DNA from: Dillenia suffruticosa
Lineage: Eukaryota > Streptophyta > Magnoliopsida > Dilleniales > Dilleniaceae
NCBI GenBank assembly: GCA_033439265.1
Contig: JAVTVX010000017.1
Coordinates: forward strand, 10,686,001-10,750,000
DNA length: 64,000 bases
Direction: 5' to 3'
A model generated the notes under the pieces. It was not told where the DNA came from and did not search any database. It saw only the letters and a program-made list of their open reading frames with translations. A program made the position numbers and the translations under genes. Positions 1 through 12,580 of this stretch are shown in pieces. Every line of letters begins with the position of its first letter. Within the stretch, counting starts at the first letter, position 1.

Positions 1-2020
1 TTAATGAATCTTAAACATTATATATGACATTTTACATATTTGAACACCCAAAAGAGATAGAAAACACCCAAACATGCTCTGATATCAATAAAAGTTTAAA
101 CAAACCAATAAATCTATTTTTTCATGCTAAAATTTTAGAATCTAAGTTGAATTAATATCACTTACCTCTTTTGATTTTTGGGTATTTTATATCTAGAAAA
201 TATCACAAAATCGAATAATTTTCTGTTATTCATGATTCAAATGTCATGGTGGAGAAATGTTCGACCTTTTTCTTCATTGAACCCTCTCTCTTTTTAATAT
301 TAGAAGACATTGTTTTTCTTTCTCTTTTGACATGTATTGTCACAATGTTTTTTACTTCTCTTTCTTTTTCAAATTCAAGTATATTTAAAATTGGGAAGTT
401 ATGAAATTCAAAAAAGAAAAGAAAGATAAGAGATGTGAAAAAGGTTGAGAGGGGGTTTTTTAAAATAACCACATTTTCCTCATTTCTTTCCCTTTCATTT
501 AAATTCAAATTTAAATGGTTTGGGTATTGGGTCTATTTATATGAGCGGACCTGCACCATATTCCAGCACAGATAGACAAACAGACTTTCATATTATTTAT
601 GTATGTATAAACTTCTTTTATTCAATGTAAATGACTTATACATGTTGTCGAATTGACCACACACAGTAGGCATAAATCAAAGTTATGTTGACATGAAATA
701 AAAATTTATAGCTAATTAGTTTAGTCGAAAACTTCATCATACATAGTCTATGTCCTACGATAGTCTGCGAATCTCTTGCTAAACGAGAATATTTAAGCTT
801 GATTTTTTCATGTGGTCCAAATTTAAAAAAAGTCAGTATAGGTAACTAATATTGCACGTTAAACTAATTTTATTAAATGTACTATGTTATAGAAATTGAT
901 ATTTTACAATTTAGTATATTTAAATGCACTTGCAAAATCTTAGCTATATGCCTTTATGTATTAAGTGCCCATTTAGTAGGAATTTTTTTTAACTTCTTTT
1001 TTCTTTATACAGATAAATCCTATCAAATAAGAATTCTTCTCCTTAAAATTAATTTTTTTAAATAAAAAATAGAGAGAAGAGCTTCAAAGAAGAATCTCGT
1101 GAGAGGAACTTTTTATTCTCATTTTTTTTCATACGCCAATATTTTTGAAATCCCATTTTTTTATTCCATTTGTATCTTCACTTGAATAATGTAAAATTTC
1201 AAATATGTTCACATTACCTAATTTTGAAATTTTGTTTGAAATTTTAAATTTTAAATATTTCAAATATATTCAAATTTGGATATTTTCTCTTAATCTCATA
1301 TCCGATTATTTCAACAACCAATGGTTCATGGCTGAATTGATATAATATTTGATTATCTGATTGATAACATTTGTTTTTAAAATATAAAATGATAAAAAAG
1401 GATAATTCTATATCATTTAAATCTATTTATTTTTTAAACTATTTTTTCATATTATTGTTATATATTATTCATAAACATAGTATTCATAACTTTTTAAAAG
1501 ATAATTAATCTAAATACATATTATAAAAAATTAATGCAAATCTTATAAAATCGATCATTTTATAAGAAAAACAATTTTTTAACTAATAAAGAAAACAATC
1601 AATTACTCAAAAAAATGTCATAACAATAATTTTAATAAATTTTATCATATAAAAATTTAAATAAATTTTAAACAAACAATTTACTACAATTCTCTTGCTC
1701 TCATCAGGCTTGTAGCAAATACTACATTCATCTGAGTAGCTTCAACATAAGGTTATTTTATTTTATGGTTTTCATTTTTTTTTTTTTTGTAATATCTAAA
1801 TGGTGATACAAGGTAAACAAAAGGGTGGTCTGAGACGATTACTTTTTGTTCATGTGTTTTGAGAATGAATTTTTAAGTATATTTTCATATTCATTTACTC
1901 ATTAAATTTTAAATCTTAAATAGTAAAAATAAATTCTAAAAAATACAAAAATGAATTTCAAACTAATAAACCGAATTTAAACAAATATCGAAATATTTTT
2001 TGTACTAAAAAATTACAATA
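1..2020. other. AT-rich intergenic sequence, no gene recognised
   Basis: This stretch is strongly AT-rich with many homopolymer runs. The open frames in it, such as the one at 230-508 on the minus strand, are short and low-complexity and match no family I recognise. No transposon ends were found. It lies immediately left of the hAT-type element. Confidence 0.6.
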
Positions 2021-2028
2021 GTCATAAC

Positions 2029-3021
2029 CAGTGTTATCAGAACCAGACCGATCCGCCGGTCAGACCGGTTCAACTTGCCAGACAGAGATTTCACGGGTCG
2101 GTTCAATTATAATACCGTTTGTGTAGTGGCCCTCAAAAATCCGCAGTCAATTGCGGGTGAACCGCCACCCATGTGACCCGCTGGTCGGTTTTGTTTTGAG
2201 GATAAAAAAAAAAAAAAAATCTCCACTCTCTGACATGGCGACTGACGATGAAGATGGTATCAACCACTATAGATGACTAGTGGTCGTCGCTAATGATGGA
2301 TTCTGAGACGATGAAGATGATTCGCAACTTGAATCGACGGCGATGAACTTGTTACCTGAACAACCATCGTGATTGAAGTTGCGGACACGTTGAATCGATG
2401 GTGATGAACCGTGAGTCAAAGGAAGGAATGTCAACTTGAATCGGTGACGGCGACGGAGAAATCGCCTCCTGTTCCTCAAGAGAGTGTAGAGAGAGAGAGA
2501 GAGAGATTCTCTCTCGTTTACCCATCTCTGGATTTGATTCCACTTCTCCAAAAAATCGAAGTCCTATTCCCATCGCCTCGCCCCCTGTTCCCCCCCTCCC
2601 TCTCTCTCTTTCTTCCTCGATTAAAATGCCATTTACTTGGGCGCTGCAACCTCGTACGGTGTGGGTAAGGGTTTGTTATTTTTTTTCTTTATTTTTCTAA
2701 GTAAGATTATTAAAATAAAATATAAAATTAATATATTTTTATTTTTAAAATTAATTATTTATATTATATTAATGAGATAATATCACTTTCAATTTTTGAT
2801 ATTATGATTTTAATTTATATTTTATATGATTTTATAATTTAGTTATTTAGTTTTTAATTATCAATATGAGTTTTAAAAAGAATTATTGATTATATATATA
2901 TATATATATTTAATTATTATTAAAAAATTAGCGGTTCGACCATATTGATCCACGGTCCAATCAGTTTGATTATATTTTTAAATTTTACGGGTTAATATAC
3001 GGTGCGGTTCTAATAACATTG
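2029..3021. mobile_element. Non-autonomous hAT-type DNA transposon (993 bp)
   Basis: The ends are inverted repeats of about 23 bp: the left end reads CAGTGTTATCAGAACC and the right end, reverse-complemented, reads CAATGTTATTAGAACC. The element is flanked by the perfect 8-bp direct repeat GTCATAAC (2021-2028 and 3022-3029). An 8-bp duplication and a CAGTG-type terminus are characteristic of the hAT superfamily. The left third is relatively GC-rich, with several copies of CGGTTC/GACCGG-like words; the right third is AT-rich with a short TA run at 2890-2910. No transposase is encoded, so it would need a partner element. The small open frames at 2267-2668 resemble no known protein and hold a short GA repeat. 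Confidence 0.85.
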
Positions 3022-3029
3022 GTCATAAC

Positions 3030-3749
3030 TCACTTCAATTACGATGTTAATTTGATAATCAAGTATAATTTATAATTCTAAATAAAATATGAATTTCGTT
3101 AATATTTTTATTATTTCTAATGAAATCAACTGTGACTTTAGTGAATATTACTTTCATTTTTTGTAGTAAACTAACAAAAATATGAAGTACAAAATATAAG
3201 TTTCACAAAATCTACAAAATAATCTGATGCTTACTCCTCTCAATAATAATAAATTATTATTATTATTAAATATTGAGTATTCAAAATATTAAATTCTAAA
3301 TATCTTAAGAATTATTTTGTTAAAAGAAAACCCAGAATTTGAAAACCCTATAAAATTTAAATTTCTAAAACTAGCATCTAATTATTTCTTAAATTTAATA
3401 TTTGAAATAAGGGTTATTGCAACTATGGTCTCTACAGTATAACATATTTTTTTGTTATCTACTTATCGATTCGAACTTTAGATCCTTTTGACTTGTAAAA
3501 GGAAGTATTTTTTTCACTATCTGTATGCAAAATTATATTATGATTAATTCGGTTTGAATGTTTGTAAAGATATTATTTGGGAAGCAGTTCTTTCAACGTA
3601 CTTTTTTCTGTTCTCAAATTTCAAATTTAAAAATTGATTAAGAAATATAGTTTCTTATATCACTAAATCAACTGTTCATTAATTAAAAAAAAGTATAAAA
3701 CAATAAGAAAAAGACTTTAGAAAAAGGGTCCCAGAAAACTCATGTTGAG
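3030..3749. other. AT-rich intergenic sequence
   Basis: No gene, RNA or repeat ends are recognised between the hAT element and the L1 fragment. The sequence is AT-rich with a short ATT run near 3246-3268. Confidence 0.6.
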
Positions 3750-3921
3750 GGTGGAGATATTTTTTTTTGGGTAGAGAAGAGACAGAAAAAAAAAAAAAAA
3801 ACAAAGCAAAGGAATAGAAAAGAACTCAAACAACTCTTAGAGGAGAATTAGTGCCCATGTATGCAGACCCCTTCCTTCTGATCCACGAAGTACCAGTAAC
3901 ATCCATATGCAGTAAGTCTTT

Positions 3922-4126
3922 TTAAGGCTTCAGGGGGCTTCTGAGCTCGTGGCAGCCAGCTTCCATCTCTTTCCCTAGCCCTGCCAACTTGTCCGCGCTC
4001 CTATTCGCTTCCCTGAAAATATGATTAATTTTCTGGACACAAAACTCCTTCGTTAAGGCCCTGCAGTCATTTGTCAAGTGCTTCCAAGATGATTAACCCC
4101 AACTTCATCGTTGACAACATTGACTA
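3922..4126 (-). pseudogene. L1 ORF2 fragment: C-terminal end of RNase H
   Basis: On the minus strand one frame reads NHIFREANRSADKLAGLG, the classic last helix of plant retrotransposon RNase H, and ends at a stop codon at 3922-3924. It continues the RNase H fragment found at 11646-12086. One frame change is visible between the insertion point and this motif. What lies left of the stop is a short 3' untranslated tail. Confidence 0.85.
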
Positions 4127-4596
4127 TGTAGGAAGTTGAGGGGGGTGGGTCGCCCATGTGGGTTTGACCCAACCCAAACCCTATTACTTAAGTTCAAATA
4201 AGAAACCAAGGGGGGAGCAATTTTTCTCCCAACTTCCCCTTAGTTATTTGAAATTTGAAAAGCAAAAGGGCAGTTACTTTTGCGTGTGCAAACACAAAAT
4301 GTGAGGACGTAGGTAACTTCCAAAAAAATCATCTCCTTCTCCATTGTGTGCAAAGCCTAAAGAGAGAGGTAAGAACACCTAAAAAAAAAAATAAATAACT
4401 CTATTGTTGAGGGTTTGAAGGTGGCAATTCATATATTTTATTCAAAAGTATTTGGATCGTGAAAAATAAAAGCAAACAGTACGTGATTGCTTTTCGACCA
4501 CGCATCAATAGGGTTAGTGATTCAACTCTAAATCCTATTTTATTTTGATTTTAAAAAATATGAAAATCATGAGTTGATTGTATGACAAAGATTACA
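4127..4596 (+). repeat. 5' LTR of Copia-1
   Basis: It begins TGTAGGAAGTTG and ends GATTACA. It matches the right LTR along its whole length, with scattered substitutions and small indels. The conserved core GTCGCCCATGTGGGTTTGAC contains a short self-complementary block (GTCGCCCATG..GGGTTTGAC) near the start. Confidence 0.92.
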
Positions 4597-4597
4597 T

Positions 4598-4608
4598 TGG
4601 TATCAGAG
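4598..4608 (+). other. Primer-binding site (initiator Met-tRNA)
   Basis: TGGTATCAGAG follows the left LTR by one base. It is complementary to the 3' end of plant initiator methionine tRNA, the usual primer of Ty1/copia reverse transcription. Confidence 0.92.
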
Positions 4609-6008
4609 TATGCAATGGTTGTTTCTTAATTTTTTTTTATGCATGAAAAAATATGGGTTATGTTAAAATTTACATTTTTTTTGAGAATGTTATTAATGGT
4701 AAATTGAATAATTCTTAACGAAAATGTTTGAAATTTTAATATGTGACTACCCATATGATAAGGAATCTCTCTGCAAAAATTGAAGTATGCACATTTATTA
4801 ATTTTGGAGAAAAATGAAACTCTAGCCTGAAAATGAAAACACTTATATCTATTTGTAAGATAGGTTTTATGATTTTAAACTTGTATGGTTAGATTCCCCA
4901 ATAAAAATCCTTTTCAACCATATAAACAACATGCAAAATGGTTTAGAAATGAATGAGATATGGTTTAGAGAAATTATGGTTAAAGTGTAGAAAAAAATTT
5001 TTTGCATGAAGAACACGAACAGTGACGTCAGCAGTAATGTCAGCACAATCCCACTCTCGGCCCCTAGATGTGTGTGCCCCAAATATCGAGTTCTAGACCT
5101 CTGATCAGAAAACTAAGACCATCAATAGAATTAGAACATCCAAAAATGGGGGGGTAGCCGGAATTTGGGACATGCGCCGTCGCGGCGAGTGGGCGCGTAG
5201 CCCACGCGCCTGAATATCCCGGCGGCACATGAGCCACTCCTTCCGATAGCAATTTCCACCAGAATCATTTTCAGAATCTGTTTGATTTTTTTGTAATTTT
5301 TTAATTATTTTTCTGAGATGAAAAATATTTTTTTTATTTTAAATTAAAATTTCCTTTAATAATTATAGAAAAATTATTTTTCAGTTTCAAAAATTTTTGA
5401 AAATTTTTTCATATGTTAAGAAAATTCTTTAATAATTTTTGGCTACCTAAACTAAAATTTTCAATGTCCGTTTGATTTTATGCTCATTAATTTATATATG
5501 AAAATTTTGTTTTTTTAATATAAATTTATTGAATAATTGAGTATAATGATTATAAATGGTATTTTAAAATTTAATGATTGGCTTCGTGACCAATTTGTTA
5601 CTTTCCCTATTTTTTAGGAAATTGTGAGAATCAGACGAGCTCTTTTTGTTCTCCGAGGGAGATATAAAGTTGAGAAAACTCCTGAACGTTTGGCAAAGTG
5701 AGCTAACATGATGAATTATAAAATGAATCAAATTCATATTTTGCCACAACACTTGAGAATGATGAGTCAAAAACGGTTTGAGATTTTGCATTTGGGTCAT
5801 TGGTTTGGAGGATATAGAGCTGAGATCGATATAATCAGAAATTTTCTCCCTGATAATTTAATTAAAATGACTGACGAGATAATAGAAGAGGATGGACAGA
5901 TCATTCTCAAGAAATTCAGACTAAAATTGCTTAAAATATGACGAACTAAGCTGATAGAGATTAAAATGAGAAGATTACTATCTCTAAATTTCAACAGCAG
6001 ACCATGGC
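4609..6008 (+). other. Copia-1 untranslated leader
   Basis: This 1.4 kb between the primer site and the gag-like reading frame has no recognisable coding domain. It is mostly AT-rich, with a more GC-rich patch at 5140-5240. A long leader is common in plant copia elements. Confidence 0.6.
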
Positions 6009-7215
6009 ATGAAAACTATCCTTGATATGAGCATGAAAACTCACGTTTACCTCTCTTTGAAAACCCAGACCAAGGCATCAAAATCCATAATAGCTAACCT
6101 TAATAAGGGTGATAAGTTCAATAACGACAATTATGACATCTGGCATCATAAGATATGGTATATGCTGGAAGAGCAGAATACCTTAGAGGGTATCAACTAT
6201 ATCATACAAGACCCTGAAATTGAAAATACTGCTCAGCAGAGAAGAGATCAAGAAGCTTACTAGGCGTGGAAAAAGAAAAATTCCACTACACGTGGCATCC
6301 TAGTTAGTTCTGTAGTAGATGATCTCATTCACGAATTTGAATAATTCCCTACTCTCATGACATATGGGTGTACCTCAGAGAGAAGTATGGAGGTACCAGT
6401 GTGACCCGTTTGAGGCAGTTGACCATCAAGTTTGACACGTATAAAAAGAAGTTTGATCACAGTATCAAGCTATACCTAAGAACCATGTCAAACATGATAA
6501 GGGAATTAAAGTCAGCAGGTCATGTTTTATCTGATGAGCAGCAGGTTCAAGCTTTATTCTGATCCCTTCTAAACTAGTGGGAGCACTTGAAAGTCAATAT
6601 GACTCATAATGATAGCATTAAGACTTTCGCTGATGCTGCTCTCCATGTAGAACTCGAAGATGAGCGGCTTGGTGTTGCAAAATTGATTTCTAATACCTTT
6701 GTAGTTGAATCCAGTTCTCAGAAAGTTTTAGGTTTTAAACGTAATGGGAACATGAACAAGGGCAAGAAAGGGAAGGAAATTATGGAAGGGTTTAAGAAGA
6801 ACAATTCCAACCGCAATAACAAGCGCAAACGGTTTTGGAAAAAGAAAGATAAGAGCAAATTTAAATGTTACAATTGTAAAACTCTTGGTCATTTTGCTCG
6901 AGAATACCCCAAGCCGAAAAAGGTAGCACCCTGTAACGTTTCTCTAAGTGTTATATATGTCTCTAGCATTGTTTATCTTTCTGAATCTTATCATGTGTAG
7001 ATTATAGACTCAGGAGCAACAGACAATATGACGAGAGATCGAGAAGCATTCGTGGACTTTCGTCGAGTTCCTCCTGGTGCAAAATGGATATATATAGGGA
7101 ACAATATAAGGGTGGAAGTCAAAGAGATTGGCACTTGCAAACTAGAGTTATGAAGTGGTCAAACCATAATCTTACATGATGTTCTCTTTACATCGGAAAT
7201 TTGACAAAATTTAGT
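6009..7215 (+). pseudogene. Copia-1 gag and protease remnant
   Basis: The gag part starts near 6009 (GDKFNNDNYDIWHHKI resembles the copia gag start) and continues through 6368-6562 and 6587-6985, split by stop codons at about 6260 and 6560. A CCHC zinc knuckle lies near residue 95 of the last piece (CYNCKTLGHFAREYP), but the fourth ligand, normally Cys, is Tyr. The aspartic protease active site follows at about 6999 as IIDSGAT. A stop codon interrupts the protease near 7150. The enzyme would have cleaved the Gag-Pol polyprotein; here it cannot be made in one piece. Confidence 0.85.
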
Positions 7216-7429
7216 TTCTGTTGTTATTCTTCTTAGACTAAACTATGACTTGAACTTTTTTCGTAATAGGGTTTGTATCTATAACAATGATGTATTTTAT
7301 AGTACTGGACATCTATTCAATGGATTTTTTATTTTAGATTGTGACAAACAAATATTTAACTGTTATATTGATCGTTATATTTCGTTAAATATTTGTTCTT
7401 CTATTAATGCTAATATTGATGACAAAGTA

Positions 7430-8240
7430 TGACATGTTAGAATTGGTTACATAGGGCAGGATATGATAAATCAATTTCTAAAAGCAGGACTATTGGGTTC
7501 ACTTACTAAAGTTAATTTACCAAATTGTGAATATTGTATTGCTGGGAAGATAACCTGAAAACCATTTGAAAATGCCGTAAGAGCTGAATTCCCATTGCAA
7601 TTAGTTCACTCCGATATTTGTGGTTCAATGAATGTGAAGGTTCGACATGGGACATCATATTTCATTACATTCATAGATGATTTCACGACATTTGGTAATA
7701 TTTATTTGATTTCTCAAAAATCTGAAATATTTGAGTGCTTTAGACGTTATATGAATGAAGTGGAGAATCAAATGGATATAACAATTAAAATTTTGAGAAC
7801 AGATCAAGAACGTGAATATCTATCAGATCAATTCAAGAATCTATGTAGTGAAAAGGGAATTATTAGATAATTGACTATTTTTCATACATTTCAACAGAAT
7901 GGTATTTCTGAGAGGAGGAATAGAACTTTGCTAGATATGACGAAATCCATGATGGCGCAAACTAACTTGCCTATTTCCTTTTGAGGAGATGCATTGTTAA
8001 CTGCGACCAATATTTTGAATAGGGTGCCTTCAAATCAATACCAACTATACCTTATGAACTTTAGACTGATAGAATACCAAGTCTGAACGGACTTAGATTT
8101 TGGGGTTTTGGAGCCTAAATTTATGACTCTTCCAATAAGTTTGGAAAACTAGGTTCCCGAGAAAAGAAATATATCTTTATCAGATACTCTAACTAGTCAA
8201 AAGACTATGTATTCATCGGTGAGCACGAAAATGGTACTAT
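7430..8240 (+). pseudogene. Copia-1 integrase remnant
   Basis: The pre-integrase zinc-binding region is recognisable at 7434-7560 (RIGYIGQDMI then CEYCIAGK). The integrase core follows, with its catalytic acidic residues in HSDICG (about 7608), RTDQERE (about 7800) and NGISERRN (about 7900). Stop codons occur near 7556, 7868 and 7982, and the C-terminal part (8000-8240) is shifted and degenerate. Integrase would have joined the cDNA to the chromosome. Confidence 0.85.
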
Positions 8241-8459
8241 AACAGAAATTGAATCACAAAATGTGACTTTTTTAGAAAATGATTTTCCTAGCAAATGTGA
8301 TATAACGAAAGTAGAACTTTTATTTGAATTAAATAATTTAAATAATAGATCTGTACTATATGGATCAAGGAAAATACGAGAAGTTGAATCCCTAGATGAT
8401 CCCAGTAGAGAGATTCAAATTCTAACGATCCAACTGAATCATCGATTCAGAAAAGTGTT

Positions 8460-10077
8460 AGGAAAGGTGTGTCCAAACGTCATTACGAAATTGAAGGGCA
8501 CGCTTTTATTATTTCTCCACAGGACGAGGATAAGCTGAAAAATGTGAATGAGACTTTATCTTGTCCTGCCAAGGATGAGTGGGTAAAAACAATGGAGGAA
8601 GAAATTGAATCAATAGATTCCAACCATATTTGGAAATTGGTTGATCTTCCATTTGGGCGCAAATCTATTGGGAACAAGTGGGTTTTCAAGCTTAAACGCA
8701 AGGCTGATAGAACAATTGAGAGGTACAAAACTCGGCTGGTGGTAAAAGGTTATATCAAACTAGAAGGTATTGATTATGAAGAAACATTTTTACCAGTAGT
8801 GAGATTTGTCTCTATTCGCCTATTATTGGCTATTGTAGACAATTTAGATTTAGAATTATATCAGATGGATGTGAAAATTGCGTTTTTCAACGGAGAACTT
8901 AAAGAAGAAATCTATATGGAACAGCCAGTAGGTTTCATAGTTAAAGTCCAATAAAACAATGTTTGCAAAATGATTAGATCAATTTATGGTCTCAAACAGT
9001 TTTCAAGACATGGTATTTGAGATTTCATAGAGCTGTAATCTTTTACGACTTCGTAATGATAGACGAAAACCATTGTGTTTACGTGAAAAAATCCAATGAC
9101 AAGTTTGTAATCTAAATCTATATGTCGATGACATATTGTTAACCAGAAATGAAATTGGGTATGTTCTGAATATTAAGAGTTGGTTATCATCAAATTTTGA
9201 GATGAAGGACATTGGTGAGACTGAGTACATACTGGGTGTTAAGATCCACAGAGATCATTCCAAGAAATTGTTAGCCTTATCTCAAGAATTTTACATTAAT
9301 AAGATGCTGGAACGATTTAGGATGGATAGTTGCGAACCCATTGATACTCCTGTGGTTAAAGACGAAGGTTTAAGTTTGGCAATGTGCTCAAAGATTGCTG
9401 AAGAAAAATATGAGATGTCAAAAGTACCATATTCAAGCGTTGTTGGGAGTCTGATATATGTTATGATGTGTACTCATCCTGACATCTGCTATACCGTGGG
9501 TTTGGTTAGCAGGTGTCAATCCAATCCCGGTCAGAATCACTGGACTACTGTTAAGAGAATTTTGAGATATTTGAAAGGAACTGCAAATTATTCCACTTGT
9601 TATCAAGGAAATAATTTAATATTAAGTGAATACACAGATATTGATTGGGGTGACGATTTAGATGAACGCAAATCCACCTCAGGTTATGTTTTCTTGCTAA
9701 ATAATGGCGCTATCTCTTGGAGAAATAAAAAATAAACATGTGTATCACTTTCAACAATGGAAACAGAGTTTGTGACTTATACTTCTGTAGTTCAGGAATA
9801 TGTTTGGTTAAAAAGGTTTTTACAACACTTAAGAATTGTAAGCGATTCAATAGAAGTTGTGAAAATTTATTGTGATAGTCAATCAGTTATCGCTTATACG
9901 AAAGATCTCAAATATCATGGGAGAACCAAACACATCGATACTAAGTATAATTTCATTTGAGATATTATTGAGAAATGGGAGGTGACGTTGAAATATATAC
10001 CTACACATATGATGGTGGCTGATCCATTAACGAAGTCTATACCTAGGGATGTATTTTTAAAGTATGTAAATTTCTGG
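8460..10077 (+). pseudogene. Copia-1 reverse transcriptase and RNase H remnant
   Basis: RT begins around 8540 (DEWVKTMEEEIESI) and contains NKWVFKLKRKADRTIERYK, the first catalytic Asp motif YQMDVKIAFFNGEL at about 8860, and LYVDDILL at about 9120, so the YVDD box is intact. RNase H follows with EYTDIDWGDDLDERKSTSGY (about 9630) and CDSQSVIAY (about 9870). Stops at about 8950, 9733 and 9958 and a frame change at 8950-9130 break the reading. The last copia-type motif, HMMVADPLTKSI, ends at about 10042. Confidence 0.9.
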
Positions 10078-11168
10078 AATTGCGTAGGATGTAATTGTAT
10101 TTATGTATACAATGATACGATATATTGCTTATAATACAAATGACATTTGAGTTTGTTTTGTATTTGTAAGTTCTTATATCTTGATTTAAAATATGCAGGA
10201 CAAATTTTTTTTTTTGAGATTGGCTCTCTCACACGAACAATTGTCTCTAATATCTATGTGATATGTAGAGATGAGACAATATTAATTTGTTATTAATTAA
10301 TACATATATGCTGCTTTAGTAGAAAATTAAGATGAGATTACCTTTTATCAATTTCCTTAGTAATTGAAACGGATTTTTCACAATTCGTTACACTTGTCTA
10401 AGAGCCAGGTATGATTTTCTCTTGAAATTGTGATGATTATGAAGGACTTATAAGAAGAGAAAATCAAGTCAAGTATTGTGGTATACTTGGATTAAGATCT
10501 GTACGATACATTATAATTTTGAAATAGACATATGTTTCTAAATAAATAGAAAAGATATCATAGCACGTGTTCATATCATGTGTGCTTTCAATGACCCTAT
10601 GGGTAATGAGTTGATGTATCCTTCTACCTCATTGTGTGAGACCCAAAGGTTTGTAATTAATCTCATTCAATACTCTTAAGACTTTCGTCTGTTTCTTGAA
10701 ACTTTATTTTAGTATTGCTACCTTAACATGTAACCAATAGATCATGATTGATTCGGTTTTGCGGTATATGACTAGGAAAGTAGTTAAAATGAAGAGAATA
10801 GATAGTAGTATGAAAGGAAAACTATCTTATAGCTGATACGTTGTTTTATATTCACAGATCGGCCAGTTATGTTTTAACTTAGTATTTTGAAATATAATTG
10901 TGAATGCATAGTTTGTGTTGAGCCAAATATACTCTCATATCTATTGTTTGAGGGACGGGAGATACATTGAGTAAGTATGGCAGAAAGAAGTCTGGAGTAT
11001 AGCGAGATTTGATATTTTCGTTGTATTTAATAGTGAGCTGCTATATATCCTTAACCGGTGTGTAGCTTTGAGTTCTTGATGAACTCGCTGATCACACGAT
11101 CCATTTGTCTATATGAAATTATTGATATATGAAATGACTGAACTAAGTTTGGGTCTAACTCTTATATG
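10078..11168 (+). other. Copia-1 3' non-coding region
   Basis: About 1.1 kb between the end of the pol remnant and the polypurine tract has no recognised domain and no long open frame. It may be the extended 3' region that some plant copia families have, or the remains of an extra reading frame. Confidence 0.5.
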
Positions 11169-11179
11169 CTAGTGGGAGA
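11169..11179 (+). other. Polypurine tract of Copia-1
   Basis: CTAGTGGGAGA lies directly before the right LTR. Copia elements typically carry the same GTGGGAGA word here as the primer for plus-strand synthesis. Confidence 0.85.
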
Positions 11180-11645
11180 TTTAGGAAGTTGAGGAGGTTG
11201 GGTCGCCCATGTGGGTTTGACCCAAACCCTATTACTTAAGTTCAATTAAGAAATCAAGGGGGAGCAGTTTTCTCCCAACTCCCCCTTAGTTATTTGAAAT
11301 TTGAAAAGCAAAAGGGAAGTTACTTACTTTTGTGTGTGCCAACACCAAATGTGAGGTGTGGGTAACTTCAAAAAACAAATCATCTTCTTCTCCATTGTGT
11401 GCAAAGCCTAAAGAGAGAGGTAAGAACACAAAAAAAATAATAAAAAACTCCATTATTGAGAGTTTAAAGATGACAATTCATATATTTTATTGAAGAGTAT
11501 TTGGATCGTGAAAAATAAAAACAAACCGTACGTGATTGCTTTTCGATCGCGCATCAAAAGGGTTAGTGATTCAATTCTAGATCCTATTTTATTTCGATTT
11601 TAAAAAGTATGAAAATCATGTGTTGATTGTATGACAAAGATTATA
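11180..11645 (+). repeat. 3' LTR of Copia-1
   Basis: It begins TTTAGGAAGTTG, where the left copy has TG, and ends GATTATA, where the left copy has GATTACA. Both terminal dinucleotides have therefore decayed. The GACTA duplication follows directly. Confidence 0.92.
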
Positions 11646-12580
11646 GACTAAACTCAAGGAATCACTCTCTACATCCAGAGCACCAAACTTTCTTCTGTGA
11701 GCCAAGAGAAGGCCTTCTTTCAAACCCCAGAGCTCAGCCATATTACTGTCTGTGATGCCCACGTTTATCCGGTAGCCGTGAATCCACTCTCCTTTATAAT
11801 TTCTAAAAAGCTCTCATGCGCCAGTCCTGCCATTATTCAGATTTGCTACACCGTCAACATTGAGTTTAGTAACTCCTTCCATAGGCCGCTCCTACCCAAC
11901 TCTGATCTCATTCTTGTTGCTGATCTTCGTAGTGCAGTGATCCATACCAACTTTGACCATGCTTTTAACTTTGTTAGCAATCAGCTGAGGATGATCCAAG
12001 CACTTGTTATAGATAAGATTACATCTAGACTTCCAAATGGCCCACACAGTGAACATGAAGGTAAGATCCTTGATCACCAAAGGCAAGCTCAGATTTCTAG
12101 AGACTCACTCCTTTAACTACTCCTTCACATTGTCCCTCCAAATGCTAGAATTACCTACCAATCCTGGACAAACTTTAGTCCAAATATTTCTAGCATGCTC
12201 ACATTCCAGTAGGACGTGAATAAGAGTCTCGTCTTCCTTGCTGTAGATTCTATAAGTTCCATCTTCAACCACTCCCTTTCTCTTTAATCTCGCATGAGAC
12301 AGGACTCTTTCTTTAGCCACCAACCAGAGGAACAATTTTATCCGTTCAGGACATTTCTTTTTCCAAATCCAATTTAAGTCTTGATCTTCCATCTGCAGCT
12401 CCTCAGTGCTCTTCCTTTACAACTAATACACTGAGGCAACCGTGAGCTCTCCTGAAGGACATTCCTTCCGGAATCTGAAGTCCTCTCTATTTCTAGCTCT
12501 AGGTATGATCATGGCTTTTATTTCATCCACAACTTCCCTAGGAAGAACTTTGGCCAGTTCCTTCACTTTTCACCTAACTT
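11646..12580 (-). pseudogene. L1 ORF2 fragment: zf-RVT domain and N-terminal part of RNase H
   Basis: Reading leftward, the fragment begins in the region before the zinc-binding domain (about 12580-12430, with the motif VDEIKAMIIPRARN). The zf-RVT domain follows at 12392-12117, with the typical WIWKKKCPERIKLFLWLVAKE and a C-to-H ligand set around ECEHARNIW. The RNase H fold then starts, with motifs LNVDG, AELWGL and VESDS that carry the expected catalytic Asp, Glu and Asp. Stops and frame changes separate these pieces, so it is a relic. The reading is cut at 11650, inside the RNase H domain just after ESDS, by the copia element, and resumes at 4126. Confidence 0.85.

Larger units (their letters stand above)
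4127..11645 (+). mobile_element. Ty1/copia LTR retrotransposon (Copia-1), complete structure, degenerate coding
   Basis: The element has two LTRs (4127-4596 and 11180-11645), a primer-binding site matching initiator Met-tRNA just inside the left LTR, a purine-rich tract before the right LTR, and internal gag, protease, integrase, RT and RNase H in the copia order. The 5-bp target duplication GACTA lies at 4122-4126 and 11646-11650. It sits inside the RNase H region of an older L1 on the opposite strand. Many stops and frameshifts, and visible differences between the LTRs, show that it is old and cannot encode its own enzymes. Confidence 0.93.

Noticed and set aside
230-508. 92-residue minus-strand open frame
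   Set aside because: Low-complexity, Lys/Glu/Phe-rich, no family signature, AT-rich context.
2411-2668. Open frame inside the hAT-type element
   Set aside because: Contains a GA-repeat translation and has no transposase motif.
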